DNA of 18,707 nucleotides from an uncultured Oscillospiraceae bacterium (GCA_934486875.1 CAKSPU010000043.1:1-18707), one strand, 5' to 3'; counted from the first letter of the stretch, positions 1-8,219 are shown. The notes: generated by a model from the sequence alone, not told the origin. Program-made: numbers and translations.

Positions 1-1
1 A

Positions 2-1114
2 CATAATCCCGATAATCCAAAGGAATGGATCGTAGATGAAGAAGCTGCTCAGAATGTCAGGACAATCTTCCAACTGTTCCTGAACGGAAAGGGGACTTCT
101 CAGATAGCAAAGTATCTTCATTCCGAGAAAATTCTTGTTCCGTCTGTTTACGCAAGGGAACATGGAAAAATCTCTGCAAGGGCAACTCCTGCCGATCCTT
201 GCCTTTGGGACAGCAAAACCATCAGGGAAATGCTCAAACGCCAAGAGTATGTAGGAGATACGGTCAATTTCAAAACAAAAAAAGTATCGTATAAGAGCAA
301 GAAAAAAATATATTTGGATAAAAATGAATATGTTATTTTTCCTGATACGCAAGAACCGATTATTGACCGTGACACATACGAACGTGTTCAAAAAATAATG
401 GAGAGCAGAAAAAAAGTGCCGATAGTCAGAGAGCCTGATCCTTTAGGCGGCTATATTTTTTGTGCTGACTGCGGCAGCAGAATGTACATTACAAGAAGTA
501 CAGTTTTTCCGAAAAAGAATTGCTATCATTGCGGCAGATATAAACGTTCATCGGAACTTTGCTCATCTCATTACATAAGAGAATGTGTTATCAATCAGCT
601 AATACTGAATGAGCTTCAAAAAGTTTTTTCTATCGTCAAAAATGATAGAGAAAGATTCTTGAATGTTGCCATTCAGAGCTATGCGAACAGAACGTCTTAC
701 GATGTGAAAAAGCTCCGCAAAGACAAGCAGCTCTGTGAGCAAAGAATACAGGAACTTGATGTTCTTATCCAGAAAATTTTTGAGCAGTCTGTTCTTGGAA
801 CTCTGAGCAAGGAACGCTTAGCAACTTTAGCCGCCGGATACGAAAGCGAGCAAGCAGAAATAAAAAATAAGCTGTCTGCAATATCGAAAGAAATCGAAAT
901 CACAGACAGCAAACAGCTTAATGCTGACAGATTCATTGCTATTGTAGATAAATACACAAACATTGATTCCCTTACTCCTGAGATCATGTCGGAGTTCATC
1001 GACAAAGTGTTGGTGCATAAACCAATATACGATGGGAATAACAAAAGACATCAGACCATTGAAATTTATTTCAATGGAATAGGTGCATTCGACTACGATA
1101 GCTGCAATTCATAA
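2..1114 (+). CDS. Large serine recombinase, C-terminal part (5' end outside window)
   Basis: The reading frame is open from the first complete codon at position 2 and ends with TAA at 1112-1114, so at least 370 codons are present and the N-terminal catalytic resolvase domain lies outside the window. The first ~130 visible residues fit the Recombinase domain (helical, with FLNGKGTSQIAKYL and a SKTIREMLKRQEYVGD segment). A zinc-ribbon follows, with cysteines in FCADCGSRMY and YHCGRYKR and a further cysteine in ELCSSHY. Next is a charged coiled-coil stretch, then a terminal segment (FIDKVLVHKPIYDG ... IEIYFNGIGAF) like the DUF4368-type tail of TnpX/Tn4451-family transposases. Such enzymes excise and integrate mobile elements by serine-mediated site-specific recombination. 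Base composition is more AT-rich than the metG and spoIVA regions, consistent with transfer. The family call is secure; the identity of the element is unknown. Confidence 0.9.
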   Translation, partial: HNPDNPKEWIVDEEAAQNVRTIFQLFLNGKGTSQIAKYLHSEKILVPSVYAREHGKISARATPADPCLWDSKTIREMLKRQEYVGDTVNFKTKKVSYKSKKKIYLDKNEYVIFPDTQEPIIDRDTYERVQKIMESRKKVPIVREPDPLGGYIFCADCGSRMYITRSTVFPKKNCYHCGRYKRSSELCSSHYIRECVINQLILNELQKVFSIVKNDRERFLNVAIQSYANRTSYDVKKLRKDKQLCEQRIQELDVLIQKIFEQSVLGTLSKERLATLAAGYESEQAEIKNKLSAISKEIEITDSKQLNADRFIAIVDKYTNIDSLTPEIMSEFIDKVLVHKPIYDGNNKRHQTIEIYFNGIGAFDYDSCNS

Positions 1115-1138
1115 GCAGTGGCTTCGTAGAGTGACTTC

Positions 1139-1196
1139 AACACCCCTTGACCCCCGCCACCTTTGAAAAGGTGGACGAAACTTTTACCTTGGTGTT
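1139..1196. repeat. Hairpin-bearing intergenic sequence, possible dispersed repeat or terminator
   Basis: A perfect hairpin CCACCTTT-GA-AAAGGTGG occupies 1157-1174. It lies inside a weaker outer pairing of AACACC (1139-1144) with GGTGTT (1191-1196). A short T run (CTTTT, 1181-1185) follows six bases after the inner stem, so it could act as a weak terminator for the recombinase. The C-rich lead-in (CCCCTTGACCCCCGCC) looks like sequence often seen in dispersed intergenic hairpins of ruminococci, but that is recollection, not a search. It could also mark the end of the mobile element. Confidence 0.45.
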
Positions 1197-1236
1197 TATT
1201 TGTGCAACTTTTTCATTATGCTGTTTTTCAACAAAC

Positions 1237-1276
1237 AAAAGCGGTCTGCTTTCAAATGAAGGCAGACCGCTTTTTT
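1237..1276. terminator. Bidirectional rho-independent terminator
   Basis: The stem GCGGTCTGC (1241-1249) pairs with GCAGACCGC (1262-1270) around a 12-nt loop. It is flanked by AAAA on the left and TTTTTT on the right, giving a U tract in both directions. It sits between the convergent recombinase gene (+) and DUF975 gene (-), about 10 bp beyond the stop codon of the latter, so it probably ends transcription from both sides. Confidence 0.85.
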
Positions 1277-1286
1277 ATCAATTATC

Positions 1287-2654
1287 TTACTTTATCTCAG
1301 GACCTGTGTAATCGTCGTTATCATCTGTCGTTGGCTTTTCGAGAGATATCTTGCTTTCGGAAGCAGGCTGCTCACCAAGTGCCGATGTATCTATCTCGTC
1401 CATAACACCGCTTTGCGCAGGCTGAACAGGTGCCTGTGTATTCTGAGCGCCGCTCTGAGGATATGCGGGATAGGCACCGTTGGAAGCTGCACCTGTATCA
1501 ACACGCTGATAAGACATAGTGTTTGCAACGTCCTGACCGGGGAAAGGAATGTCCTGCGCAGCCTTGCCGAACACGCCGCAAAGCTCGTCGGGAGAAGCCG
1601 TACCCGTAGCCATTGCCTTTTCTCTCATACAGCAGTAGAACTCTGCGTATGTAGCGTAAACATAGGGATAAAGGAAAACCATACCTATCATCGTTACAAT
1701 GCTTCCGATAGATTCGCCTGCGAACTGACCAACAATGCTCCCCGCAACACCTGCAAGGATATACCAGCCGATGAACGAAAGCTGGAGACCAAAGAAATGA
1801 GCCTTTTCACCATTCATTGTATTAACGCTTATCTCGAACGCTCTCTTCTGAGGCATCTGAGGATTTTCAGCAAGAAGATAAGGTACCATTGTGTAGGAAA
1901 GGCGCTTGATTATCTGAGGAATGATGCAGATGCAGTAAAGAAGCATTGCAAGCATAAAGCTTCCGACAAGCTGCATTATAATAGAATACAGATCATCATA
2001 ATCCCAATTGCCCGATGATGAAAATGCGTTTGAAAGGGAAACAACGAAGTAGATGATGGGGATAAGAGTAAACAGTCCCCAGAGCCAAAGCTTCAAGTCA
2101 TAAAGGAACATCGTCTTTACTGTGTTGCCGTACTTGCCGCTTGAAAGCTGGCTGAAAACATTGCCCACCTGAGCATTGCCCATTCTTGCATCAAGATAAA
2201 AGCGGTTGTGACCGACTGTGAGAGGATTTGCAAAAAGCAGGTCATAGATGAACTTTATTACAAATGCAAGGAGAAAAGCTCCTATCACAACTCCCAGAAC
2301 CGTGCTTACCAGCGAATCCATATCAGAAGTGTCCATATCTCCGAAAGCATCTTCAAATATCTTTTCAAACTCTTCCGCAGCGTCCTCACCGGCAGCCTCG
2401 CCTGCGCTGCTGTAGTCCTCAAAGTACCTTTCGATGTCCTCTTCGGAGTTGAAATCGTAATCGTCGCTTACACTGTAACCAGAACCGTTCATATAATCAT
2501 TCATATACTGATTAAGGTCAACGGTCTTTGATTTATACTGGCTGAGAAGTCCTCCCGCAAGCAGCATAAAAATAAGAGAAGCGCCGAGAGCCACCCAGTA
2601 ATATCCGCTGAGCATTCGTTTGGCATTTTCTTTGAGCATTGATATACTCCACAT
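1287..2654 (-). CDS. DUF975 family polytopic membrane protein
   Basis: 455 residues. Recognised as DUF975 by its N-terminal signature (LKENAKRMLSGYYWVAL), by NPLTVGHNRFYLDARMG near residue 145, by KRLSYTMVPYLLAENP, and by LQLSFIGWYILAG followed by YPYVYATYAEFYCCM. About six transmembrane segments are visible (roughly residues 19-38, 115-140, 187-208, 225-250, 295-315, 318-340). Two features are unusual for the family: a very acidic soluble insertion between the first two segments (about 40-112, rich in D/E/S/Y), and a long hydrophilic tail (about 360-455) rich in Q, P, A, S and ending in acidic residues. The ATG is preceded by GGGGG at a 7-nt spacing. It is monocistronic, with its own promoter and terminator. 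The family's molecular function is not established; a membrane or envelope role is all that can be inferred. Confidence 0.85.
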   Translation of the reverse strand: MWSISMLKENAKRMLSGYYWVALGASLIFMLLAGGLLSQYKSKTVDLNQYMNDYMNGSGYSVSDDYDFNSEEDIERYFEDYSSAGEAAGEDAAEEFEKIFEDAFGDMDTSDMDSLVSTVLGVVIGAFLLAFVIKFIYDLLFANPLTVGHNRFYLDARMGNAQVGNVFSQLSSGKYGNTVKTMFLYDLKLWLWGLFTLIPIIYFVVSLSNAFSSSGNWDYDDLYSIIMQLVGSFMLAMLLYCICIIPQIIKRLSYTMVPYLLAENPQMPQKRAFEISVNTMNGEKAHFFGLQLSFIGWYILAGVAGSIVGQFAGESIGSIVTMIGMVFLYPYVYATYAEFYCCMREKAMATGTASPDELCGVFGKAAQDIPFPGQDVANTMSYQRVDTGAASNGAYPAYPQSGAQNTQAPVQPAQSGVMDEIDTSALGEQPASESKISLEKPTTDDNDDYTGPEIK

Positions 2655-2721
2655 AATTTATCCCCCATTGTGTTCATAAAAATTTATGCAAAAGTTTCCT
2701 TACTCTTACATATCACTTTTA

Positions 2722-2750
2722 ATTTTACCATATTTTTAACATTATTGCAA
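2722..2750 (-). promoter_or_regulatory. Sigma-A-type promoter of the DUF975 gene
   Basis: On the minus strand, TTGCAA (2745-2750) is separated by 17 bp from TAAAAT (2722-2727). The bases just before the -10 are TGG, an extended -10. It lies about 70 bp upstream of the DUF975 start codon. The sequence match is strong; activity is inferred. Confidence 0.7.
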
Positions 2751-2819
2751 CAGATGAAACCGTTTTCCTTAATATATTTTAGCAGTCCACACAGATACAT
2801 TTTTTGGTAAATATATACA

Positions 2820-2852
2820 AAAATGCGGCAAAGTCATACTCTGCCGCATTTA
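2820..2852 (-). terminator. Terminator of the MetRS-like gene
   Basis: The stem AAATGCGGCA (2821-2830) pairs with TGCCGCATTT (2842-2851). Read on the minus strand, the stem is followed by TTTTTG. It sits about 10 bp after the stop codon of the gene that ends at 2863 and is correctly oriented to terminate it. Confidence 0.85.
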
Positions 2853-2862
2853 TCATTTATTT

Positions 2863-4896
2863 TCAGTCAGCCTTGAACTGTGATGGGTGTCTCTTGAAGA
2901 AATCAACCTTGGGTTCAAGGAATTTCAGCTTGTGACCCTCCCCGCCGAGAACATCTGCGAGGGTGCTGAAAATGTTGTCCCAGTTCCACAGTGTCTCATC
3001 AAGCTCCATATATTCTCTTATCATCTCCGTGCCTCCGGGAGCAAGAGGGTGAAGAAGAACAGCCGCAGTCTTTATCATATGGAATGTGTCGATAAGATAC
3101 TGTCTGCGTGCCGCATCATCATCGGACTTGTCAGCCTCGTTCTTCGCCTTGGACATATACTTGCTTGCCTTTCTGATGTAGGAGTCAAGAACATATGTCA
3201 CCTGGTGGAACTCGGTTTTGTACATAAATCTCTCGTATTCAAGCACAGCCTTTTCGGACTCTGCCATAATGTCCTCGGAAACAGCTCCGAGGGGCATAAC
3301 GCCGTCATAATACTTCTGAACATCATAGAAGCAGGTGCGGATAACACGGTTGAATACATTTGAAAGCAGGAAGCCCTCCTTTGTTACGGGGTCGCTGTCC
3401 TCCTCCTTTGCCGCAGGATTGAGGGGCTTTGGCTGGAAGCTTACGCTCCTCATTCCGAGACCCAGTCCCAGCCAGTGCATTCTCAGCTGCTCGGCTGTAT
3501 AGTAGTCAAGAAGCTCGGCAGCCATAGGGGGCTTTACGGAGCCGCTTGAAGACGCTTTTTTGTCGAGGAAAAGAATGTGGTGATTTGCAACGAGGACAGG
3601 CATTGTGAGATGTCCCTTTGTCTCGGAGGGAGACATTTCATCAAGGCTCTCGCTCTGGAAAGACATCCACATTGCAGGCTCGGCAATACCGTAGAAATAA
3701 ATATTGTCCTGTCCGATGAACTGATATACCTTTGCTTCGGGGTCGCACCAGAATTTTCTCCATTCCTCGGTGTCTCTGCCCTGTGAAGCAAGGTATGCAA
3801 CGGTAAAGGAGATAGGAGCCCAGAGAGATTCGGGCCATACCCATACCGTAAGATCCTTTTCGCCCTCCAGCTCGGGTGCGGGAACGCCCCACTCGATATT
3901 GCCTGTAAGTCTGAAAGGAACGAGGGTCTTGCCCTCACGGAAGCGGACGTGGCGCTCATTGAGCATTCTGCACGCTTCATCACGCTCGGAAAGCTCCTTG
4001 AATGCAATGGTAAAGGAGGTCTTTTTAGGCTCCTCGATAAGCTTGTGCTCTGCCATTTTTGGAGCAAGCTCCCTGTAAACGTCCATAAAGTCGTTCATTA
4101 TATAGATGACGGGAGTTTCGAGAAATTCCTTTATGGTCTTTGTAACAACAGGGCGCACATTGTCCTGCTTTTCCATACCCTCGACCATTTCCTTAAGAAG
4201 AGCGTTATAGTCGGGAAGCTTGAAGTACCAGTTCACAACGTCCTTCATAACGGGTGTTTCACCTGTAATGCTGCTCTTGGGGTCGATAAGGTTAACCGGA
4301 TTATACTGATGACCCAGGTCGCACTCATCAGCATAAGCCTTTTCAGACTGGCAGCCCTGAACGGGACACTTGCCCACTACCTGTCTGCCGTTTAAGAACA
4401 TCTGCGCCTTTTCATCATAGAACTGAGCGGTGGATATCTTTTTGAGATGACCCATTTCGTAAAGCTTTCTGATGAATGCATCGGAGACCTTGTTGTGCCA
4501 CTCAGCGGTCTCGCCGAGACCCGATGCACCGAAAAGGTCAAGGCTGATCTCATAATCCTCGAGGGTTTTCTTCTGAGCGTCGTGATTGCGCTTTACATAG
4601 TCACGGATAGTACCCTCAAAGCCCTGCTCGCTTGCCTTTCTGTAGCCCTCGGCAATGGGAGAGCCATAGCAGTCGGTGCCCGAAACAAAGATAACATTTT
4701 CCTTGCCTATCCTGTCTCTGAGGAAGCGTGCGTATACGTCCGCAAACACGAACACGCCGCCCACGTGACCGAAGTGGAGAGTCTTGTTTCCGTAGGGCAT
4801 ACCGCCTGTGATAACGGCTCTTTTGGGAAATTCGGGACGGTTGTCCCTGCTCACCGCATTCTTCTTTTTATACATATTTTCATTTTTATCTGCCAA
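2863..4896 (-). CDS. metG: Methionyl-tRNA synthetase-like class I tRNA ligase (divergent active site)
   Basis: With the TTG start at 4894-4896 this is 677 residues. A HIGH-type motif HFGH (41-44) follows ITGGMPYGNKTL. A zinc-knuckle region with C177, C182, C192 and probably H196 precedes IDPKSSITGETPVMKDVVNWYFKL, which resembles the E. coli-type MetRS connective domain. A Rossmann C-terminal half and a helical anticodon-binding region follow; no C-terminal tRNA-binding domain is seen. Where MetRS has KMSKS, this protein has KASSS (447-451), so the second lysine is serine. The normally conserved WLDAPIGY region reads WPESLWAPISF (from W354), and the YFH that lines the methionine pocket reads YFY (400-402). 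It charges tRNA-Met if it is a true MetRS, but the substitutions raise the possibility of a paralogue with altered function, often annotated only as class I tRNA ligase family. A longer ATG at 4965 is also open in frame. Confidence 0.8.
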   Translation of the reverse strand: MADKNENMYKKKNAVSRDNRPEFPKRAVITGGMPYGNKTLHFGHVGGVFVFADVYARFLRDRIGKENVIFVSGTDCYGSPIAEGYRKASEQGFEGTIRDYVKRNHDAQKKTLEDYEISLDLFGASGLGETAEWHNKVSDAFIRKLYEMGHLKKISTAQFYDEKAQMFLNGRQVVGKCPVQGCQSEKAYADECDLGHQYNPVNLIDPKSSITGETPVMKDVVNWYFKLPDYNALLKEMVEGMEKQDNVRPVVTKTIKEFLETPVIYIMNDFMDVYRELAPKMAEHKLIEEPKKTSFTIAFKELSERDEACRMLNERHVRFREGKTLVPFRLTGNIEWGVPAPELEGEKDLTVWVWPESLWAPISFTVAYLASQGRDTEEWRKFWCDPEAKVYQFIGQDNIYFYGIAEPAMWMSFQSESLDEMSPSETKGHLTMPVLVANHHILFLDKKASSSGSVKPPMAAELLDYYTAEQLRMHWLGLGLGMRSVSFQPKPLNPAAKEEDSDPVTKEGFLLSNVFNRVIRTCFYDVQKYYDGVMPLGAVSEDIMAESEKAVLEYERFMYKTEFHQVTYVLDSYIRKASKYMSKAKNEADKSDDDAARRQYLIDTFHMIKTAAVLLHPLAPGGTEMIREYMELDETLWNWDNIFSTLADVLGGEGHKLKFLEPKVDFFKRHPSQFKAD

Positions 4897-4904
4897 ATCA
4901 AACG

Positions 4905-4909
4905 CCTCC
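4905..4909 (-). promoter_or_regulatory. Ribosome binding site that decides the TTG start of the MetRS-like gene
   Basis: On the minus strand GGAGG lies 8 nt upstream of an in-frame TTG at 4894-4896. The in-frame ATG at 4873-4875 has no Shine-Dalgarno sequence at a proper distance. The ATG at 4963-4965 lies at the -35 of the likely promoter, so it cannot be in that transcript. The TTG is therefore the best-supported start. Confidence 0.7.
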
Positions 4910-4936
4910 GAACAGCATAAATTACATAATAAGCTT

Positions 4937-4965
4937 ATTTTACCACATCTTATGTAAAAATGCAA
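4937..4965 (-). promoter_or_regulatory. Sigma-A-type promoter of the MetRS-like gene
   Basis: On the minus strand TTGCAT (4960-4965) is separated by 17 bp from TAAAAT (4937-4942), with TGG immediately before the -10. It is placed about 40 bp upstream of the TTG start and its ribosome binding site. Confidence 0.7.
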
Positions 4966-4993
4966 GATTTTTCGGAAAAATTACATTATAACA

Positions 4994-5027
4994 GCGGTAC
5001 ACAAGAGTGATATCCCCTGCGCACCGC
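4994..5027 (-). terminator. Possible weak terminator hairpin after spoIVA
   Basis: GCGGTACACA (4994-5003) can pair with TGCGCACCGC (5018-5027) over 10 positions including G-U pairs, just past the spoIVA stop. The T run lies several bases away from the stem rather than directly after it, so it is only a candidate. Confidence 0.3.
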
Positions 5028-5033
5028 CGCATA

Positions 5034-6512
5034 TCAGAGTATAAAGCAGATAAGTCCTCCGCAGCCCTCGTTGATTATCCGCTCCAGAGTTTCCTGGAGC
5101 TTCATTCTTGCGTCAACGGGCATACGGTAAAGCTTGTTGTGAAGTCCCTCGTTAACAAGCTCGTGGAGGGATTTGCCGAAGATGTTCGATTCCCATATCT
5201 TCCCGGGATTTTCCTCAAAGTCACGGAGCAGGTACATCACAAGCTCCTCGGACTGCTTCTCGCTGCCCACAATGGGGCTCACCTCCGTGATGATGTCCGC
5301 TTTCATCATATGGATAGATGGGGCGGAGGCTCTGAGCTTAACCCCATATTTGCCGCCCTGACGGACTATCTCGGGCTCTTCAAGGGTCAGCTCCTCAATG
5401 GTGGGCATAACGATGCCGTAGCCTGTTGCTTCCACCTCTCTAAGGGCATTTTCTATCTTCTCGTACTTTTTGCGTATGTCCGTGAGATCCCTGAGCAGCG
5501 GCAGCAGATCGCTCTCGCTGTTTATCTCAATGCCCGTGGTCTCCCCGAGAATGCGGTAGAAAAGCTCGTTTTTCAGTGTAACGGATATGTCTGCGCTGCC
5601 CTTTCCAAGGTCAATATTGCGGATATCCGAATATGTGATGTCCTCGCAGTCCCTGAGACGCTCAACCACCCTTTCCGCATCTCTCACGGTCTTAACGTCA
5701 TCAGCGGCAGCCCTTACCGAGTCAAATATCTCGTTCCTGAGCCAGTGACCCTTTCCCAGACCCGTTATCCAGCGGGGCATAGAAATGTTTATCTCCTTGA
5801 CGGGGAAGCTGAAAAGCACCTGCTTCAGAATGTTGTCGATATCCCCGCCGTCAAGCTCAAGGCAGTTCACGGGGATAACAGGCGTGCCGTATCTCTCTTC
5901 AAGCTCACGGCTCATTTCCACAGCCTTGCCGCTCTTGGGGTCGGTGCAGTTGAGGAGCACCACAAAGGGCTTGTTTATGGCTTTGAGCTCACCGATGACC
6001 CTTTCCTCAGATTCCTCGTATTCGCTTCTGGGAATGTCCGATATACTGCCGTCGGTGGTTATCACAAGCCCTATCGTGCTGTGCTCGGTGATGACCTTGC
6101 GTGTGCCCACCTCCGCTGCCATATTAAATGGCACTTCCTCGGAAAACCACGGTGTCATAACCATTCTGGGGGCTTCGTTCTCGATATACCCGATAGAGCT
6201 TGGAACGATATAGCCCACGCAGTCGATAAGGCGGACGTTGAAGCGTGCATTCTCCCCTACGGATATCTCCACCGCTTCCTCGGGGATAAATTTGGGCTCG
6301 GTGGTCATAATGGTCTTGCCCGCAGCGGACTGAGGCAGCTCATCGACCGCCCTTTCACGCCTGAAATCACTTTCGATATTCGGAATAACAAGCTGCTCCA
6401 TAAAGCGTTTGATGAATGTGGATTTTCCCGTGCGAACAGGTCCCACGATGCCTATGTAAATGTCGCCGTCGGTGCGCCTGGCGATATCGGTGTAAATGTC
6501 GTTTTTAACCAT
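5034..6512 (-). CDS. spoIVA: Stage IV sporulation protein A, spore-coat ATPase
   Basis: 492 residues, the usual SpoIVA length and almost collinear with the Bacillus protein. The Walker A motif GPVRTGKST occupies 24-32, with the catalytic lysine at K30. Sensor threonines T70-T71 lie in MTTEPKFIP, and the Walker B aspartate is D97 in RLIDCVGY. The C-terminus ends in a glycine-rich hydrophobic tail (GCGGLICFIL), the part that in Bacillus contacts the membrane-anchoring partner. SpoIVA is a mother-cell protein that hydrolyses ATP to polymerise irreversibly on the outer forespore membrane, giving the base layer of the coat and a link to cortex formation. The start codon has AAAGGA 10 nt upstream. 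The gene follows the SipL-like gene by only 17 bp on the same strand, so both are probably co-transcribed. Confidence 0.97.
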   Translation of the reverse strand: MVKNDIYTDIARRTDGDIYIGIVGPVRTGKSTFIKRFMEQLVIPNIESDFRRERAVDELPQSAAGKTIMTTEPKFIPEEAVEISVGENARFNVRLIDCVGYIVPSSIGYIENEAPRMVMTPWFSEEVPFNMAAEVGTRKVITEHSTIGLVITTDGSISDIPRSEYEESEERVIGELKAINKPFVVLLNCTDPKSGKAVEMSRELEERYGTPVIPVNCLELDGGDIDNILKQVLFSFPVKEINISMPRWITGLGKGHWLRNEIFDSVRAAADDVKTVRDAERVVERLRDCEDITYSDIRNIDLGKGSADISVTLKNELFYRILGETTGIEINSESDLLPLLRDLTDIRKKYEKIENALREVEATGYGIVMPTIEELTLEEPEIVRQGGKYGVKLRASAPSIHMMKADIITEVSPIVGSEKQSEELVMYLLRDFEENPGKIWESNIFGKSLHELVNEGLHNKLYRMPVDARMKLQETLERIINEGCGGLICFIL

Positions 6513-6530
6513 AATGGCAGTTTCCTTTCT

Positions 6531-8084
6531 TTATTGTGCGGAGGGGATAAGGAGCATTCCCGCTTCCTTAACGATGTCCCCGTCAAGCTCGTTTTCTTCC
6601 ATTATCCTCATCATCGAAGCCCCGTAGCGCTTGGCGATGTCCCACAGCTCCTCGCCGTTTTCGGCAAAATAAAGCCTGAGAGCATAGTCACCCTCCGCTT
6701 CCCTCGGAGCAGTCTCGTCAACGGTTATGTCCGTAATGGCTTCGGCGGTGATATGGTCTGTGAGCCAGCCCCTTGCGGTGATATCAGCCTTGATCTCAGC
6801 CGTGTTGTCGGCGGTTATGGTGTATGTGCAGGAGGTCACGGAGAATGATGCCCTGATATCCGCATCGGGGCTTATTTCGGCAGCTTCCGAAGATATCTCC
6901 TCTTCTGTCGGCACATCGGTCTCGCAGATAACAAAGTCGCCGCTTTCGGTGAGACCCATTACCGTGAATGTGATATTTCCCGCAGCAATAAGCCTGCCAT
7001 CGGAAGAGATAAGTCTCATTCCCTCCGAGCTGCATCTTGCGTCATATACTGCTGCAAGAGGACTGTCCTTGCTCTCGCATATGCCCCTGACGGAAAAGCC
7101 CGAATCAATGGGAACGGGGGCTTTTTCTATCCTTACGGGAGCAGTTGTGTGTGACGACTGCAAGGTAGTCGAATATTCATCGCAGGCAAGCTGTGTTTCA
7201 GCCATTTTCACACCATAGCAGTCGATAAGGAGCAGCACCTCGCATTCAAGCTGCCTTGAAACGCCGTCCCCCTCGGAACGGGGTGACACCGTGCAGGAAA
7301 TGACCGACGTGTTTATAAAGCATATGAAATCATCATCAAGCCCTTCAAGCTCAACAAGCTGGGAAAACGGCAGTGAGAACTGCACCGATGAAACAGGCTC
7401 ATCGCTGTCCTCCGCAGAGGTGTAGACAACGGATATTTTAAGCTCTCCCTTTGCCGCCGCCTTCCCCGCAATAAGCTTCTTGTCAGCGGATATAATATCG
7501 GCGGAGGCTCTGAGCACAGTCCCGATTGGAGGTGCAGTTTCGGAAAGTGAAAGGTCATCGGAGACCACCGCCCTTTTCTGCGCCCTTATGACCCGTGAGG
7601 GGCATACACAGCTTTTTTTCCTAAGCTGTATATTATCTCCGAACGCCTCGCAGACCGTCTCGGTCACGTTCTCCCCCATTATGCACACATTCACCGTCAC
7701 AGCGCCCCTTACGTCTATCCTGCGCCTGTTCACAGCCCGACAGTTTATATGGTCGGAAACTGCCGTGATATATACCGACGGGGAATCCGCAGGGCGGTCA
7801 AGCTCGGCTGTTCGGCTGTAGACAAGCTTTTGCTCCACAGCCTGAGGAGCATTGCTCCCCTCGGAGCAGTATATCACTTTCAGGCACACCGTCAGCTCAT
7901 ACACCGCCTTGTTTCCGTTCACGGCGCAGGCAGTTATCTGCGGCTCGGCGATGCATTTTACTATCCTGAATATCTCGGGGTAATAATCGGGCAGAACATA
8001 ATCAAGCTCGATCGATTGTTCCTGAGTGCAGCTGCATATCTTCTCGCAGTATCTTACAGCCTCTTTGTTGACCTTCAGATCCAT
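6531..8084 (-). CDS. sipL: SipL-like spore-coat morphogenetic protein (SPOCS/DUF3794 domains plus LysM)
   Basis: 517 residues, close to the 519 I recall for Clostridioides difficile SipL. The N-terminus carries the DUF3794/SPOCS signature (IELDYVLPDYYPEIFRIVKC). The body is beta-rich and seems to hold further SPOCS-like repeats, for example around VIRAQKRAVVSDDLSLSETA. The last ~50 residues form a LysM domain (LRLYFAENGEELWDIAKRYG ... LLIPSAQ). No signal peptide is present, consistent with a mother-cell cytosolic coat protein. In C. difficile, SipL binds SpoIVA through its LysM domain and replaces SpoVM/SpoVID in coat assembly. The immediate downstream neighbour here is spoIVA, which supports that role. 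An AAAGGA lies about 10 nt before the ATG. No convincing sigma-E promoter was found upstream. Confidence 0.88.
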   Translation of the reverse strand: MDLKVNKEAVRYCEKICSCTQEQSIELDYVLPDYYPEIFRIVKCIAEPQITACAVNGNKAVYELTVCLKVIYCSEGSNAPQAVEQKLVYSRTAELDRPADSPSVYITAVSDHINCRAVNRRRIDVRGAVTVNVCIMGENVTETVCEAFGDNIQLRKKSCVCPSRVIRAQKRAVVSDDLSLSETAPPIGTVLRASADIISADKKLIAGKAAAKGELKISVVYTSAEDSDEPVSSVQFSLPFSQLVELEGLDDDFICFINTSVISCTVSPRSEGDGVSRQLECEVLLLIDCYGVKMAETQLACDEYSTTLQSSHTTAPVRIEKAPVPIDSGFSVRGICESKDSPLAAVYDARCSSEGMRLISSDGRLIAAGNITFTVMGLTESGDFVICETDVPTEEEISSEAAEISPDADIRASFSVTSCTYTITADNTAEIKADITARGWLTDHITAEAITDITVDETAPREAEGDYALRLYFAENGEELWDIAKRYGASMMRIMEENELDGDIVKEAGMLLIPSAQ

Positions 8085-8219
8085 ATATGAACCATCCTTT
8101 CATTCAGCCGCCGTATATCACGGCATACAATTTGTCCTCCCCACAATATATTCCCTGCCAATGCCGTTTATTACAAGAAAAGATTATAAAAATCATATAT
8201 TTTATCCTGATGTAAACGA

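Noticed and set aside
4017..4034. KKTSF in the MetRS-like protein as the true KMSKS loop
   Set aside because: It lies in the segment before the WPESLW pocket and FIGQDN motif, whereas KMSKS must follow them; KASSS at residues 447-451 is at the right place.
5007..6848. A 613-codon open frame on the plus strand
   Set aside because: It is antisense to spoIVA and sipL, has no recognisable domain, and spans the boundary between two well-supported genes; its openness follows from the codon bias of the opposite strand.
8124..8131. CATACAAT on the plus strand, identical to a sigma-E -10 consensus
   Set aside because: No matching -35 lies 13-15 bp upstream, and it faces the GH74 gene, which already has a consensus sigma-A promoter.
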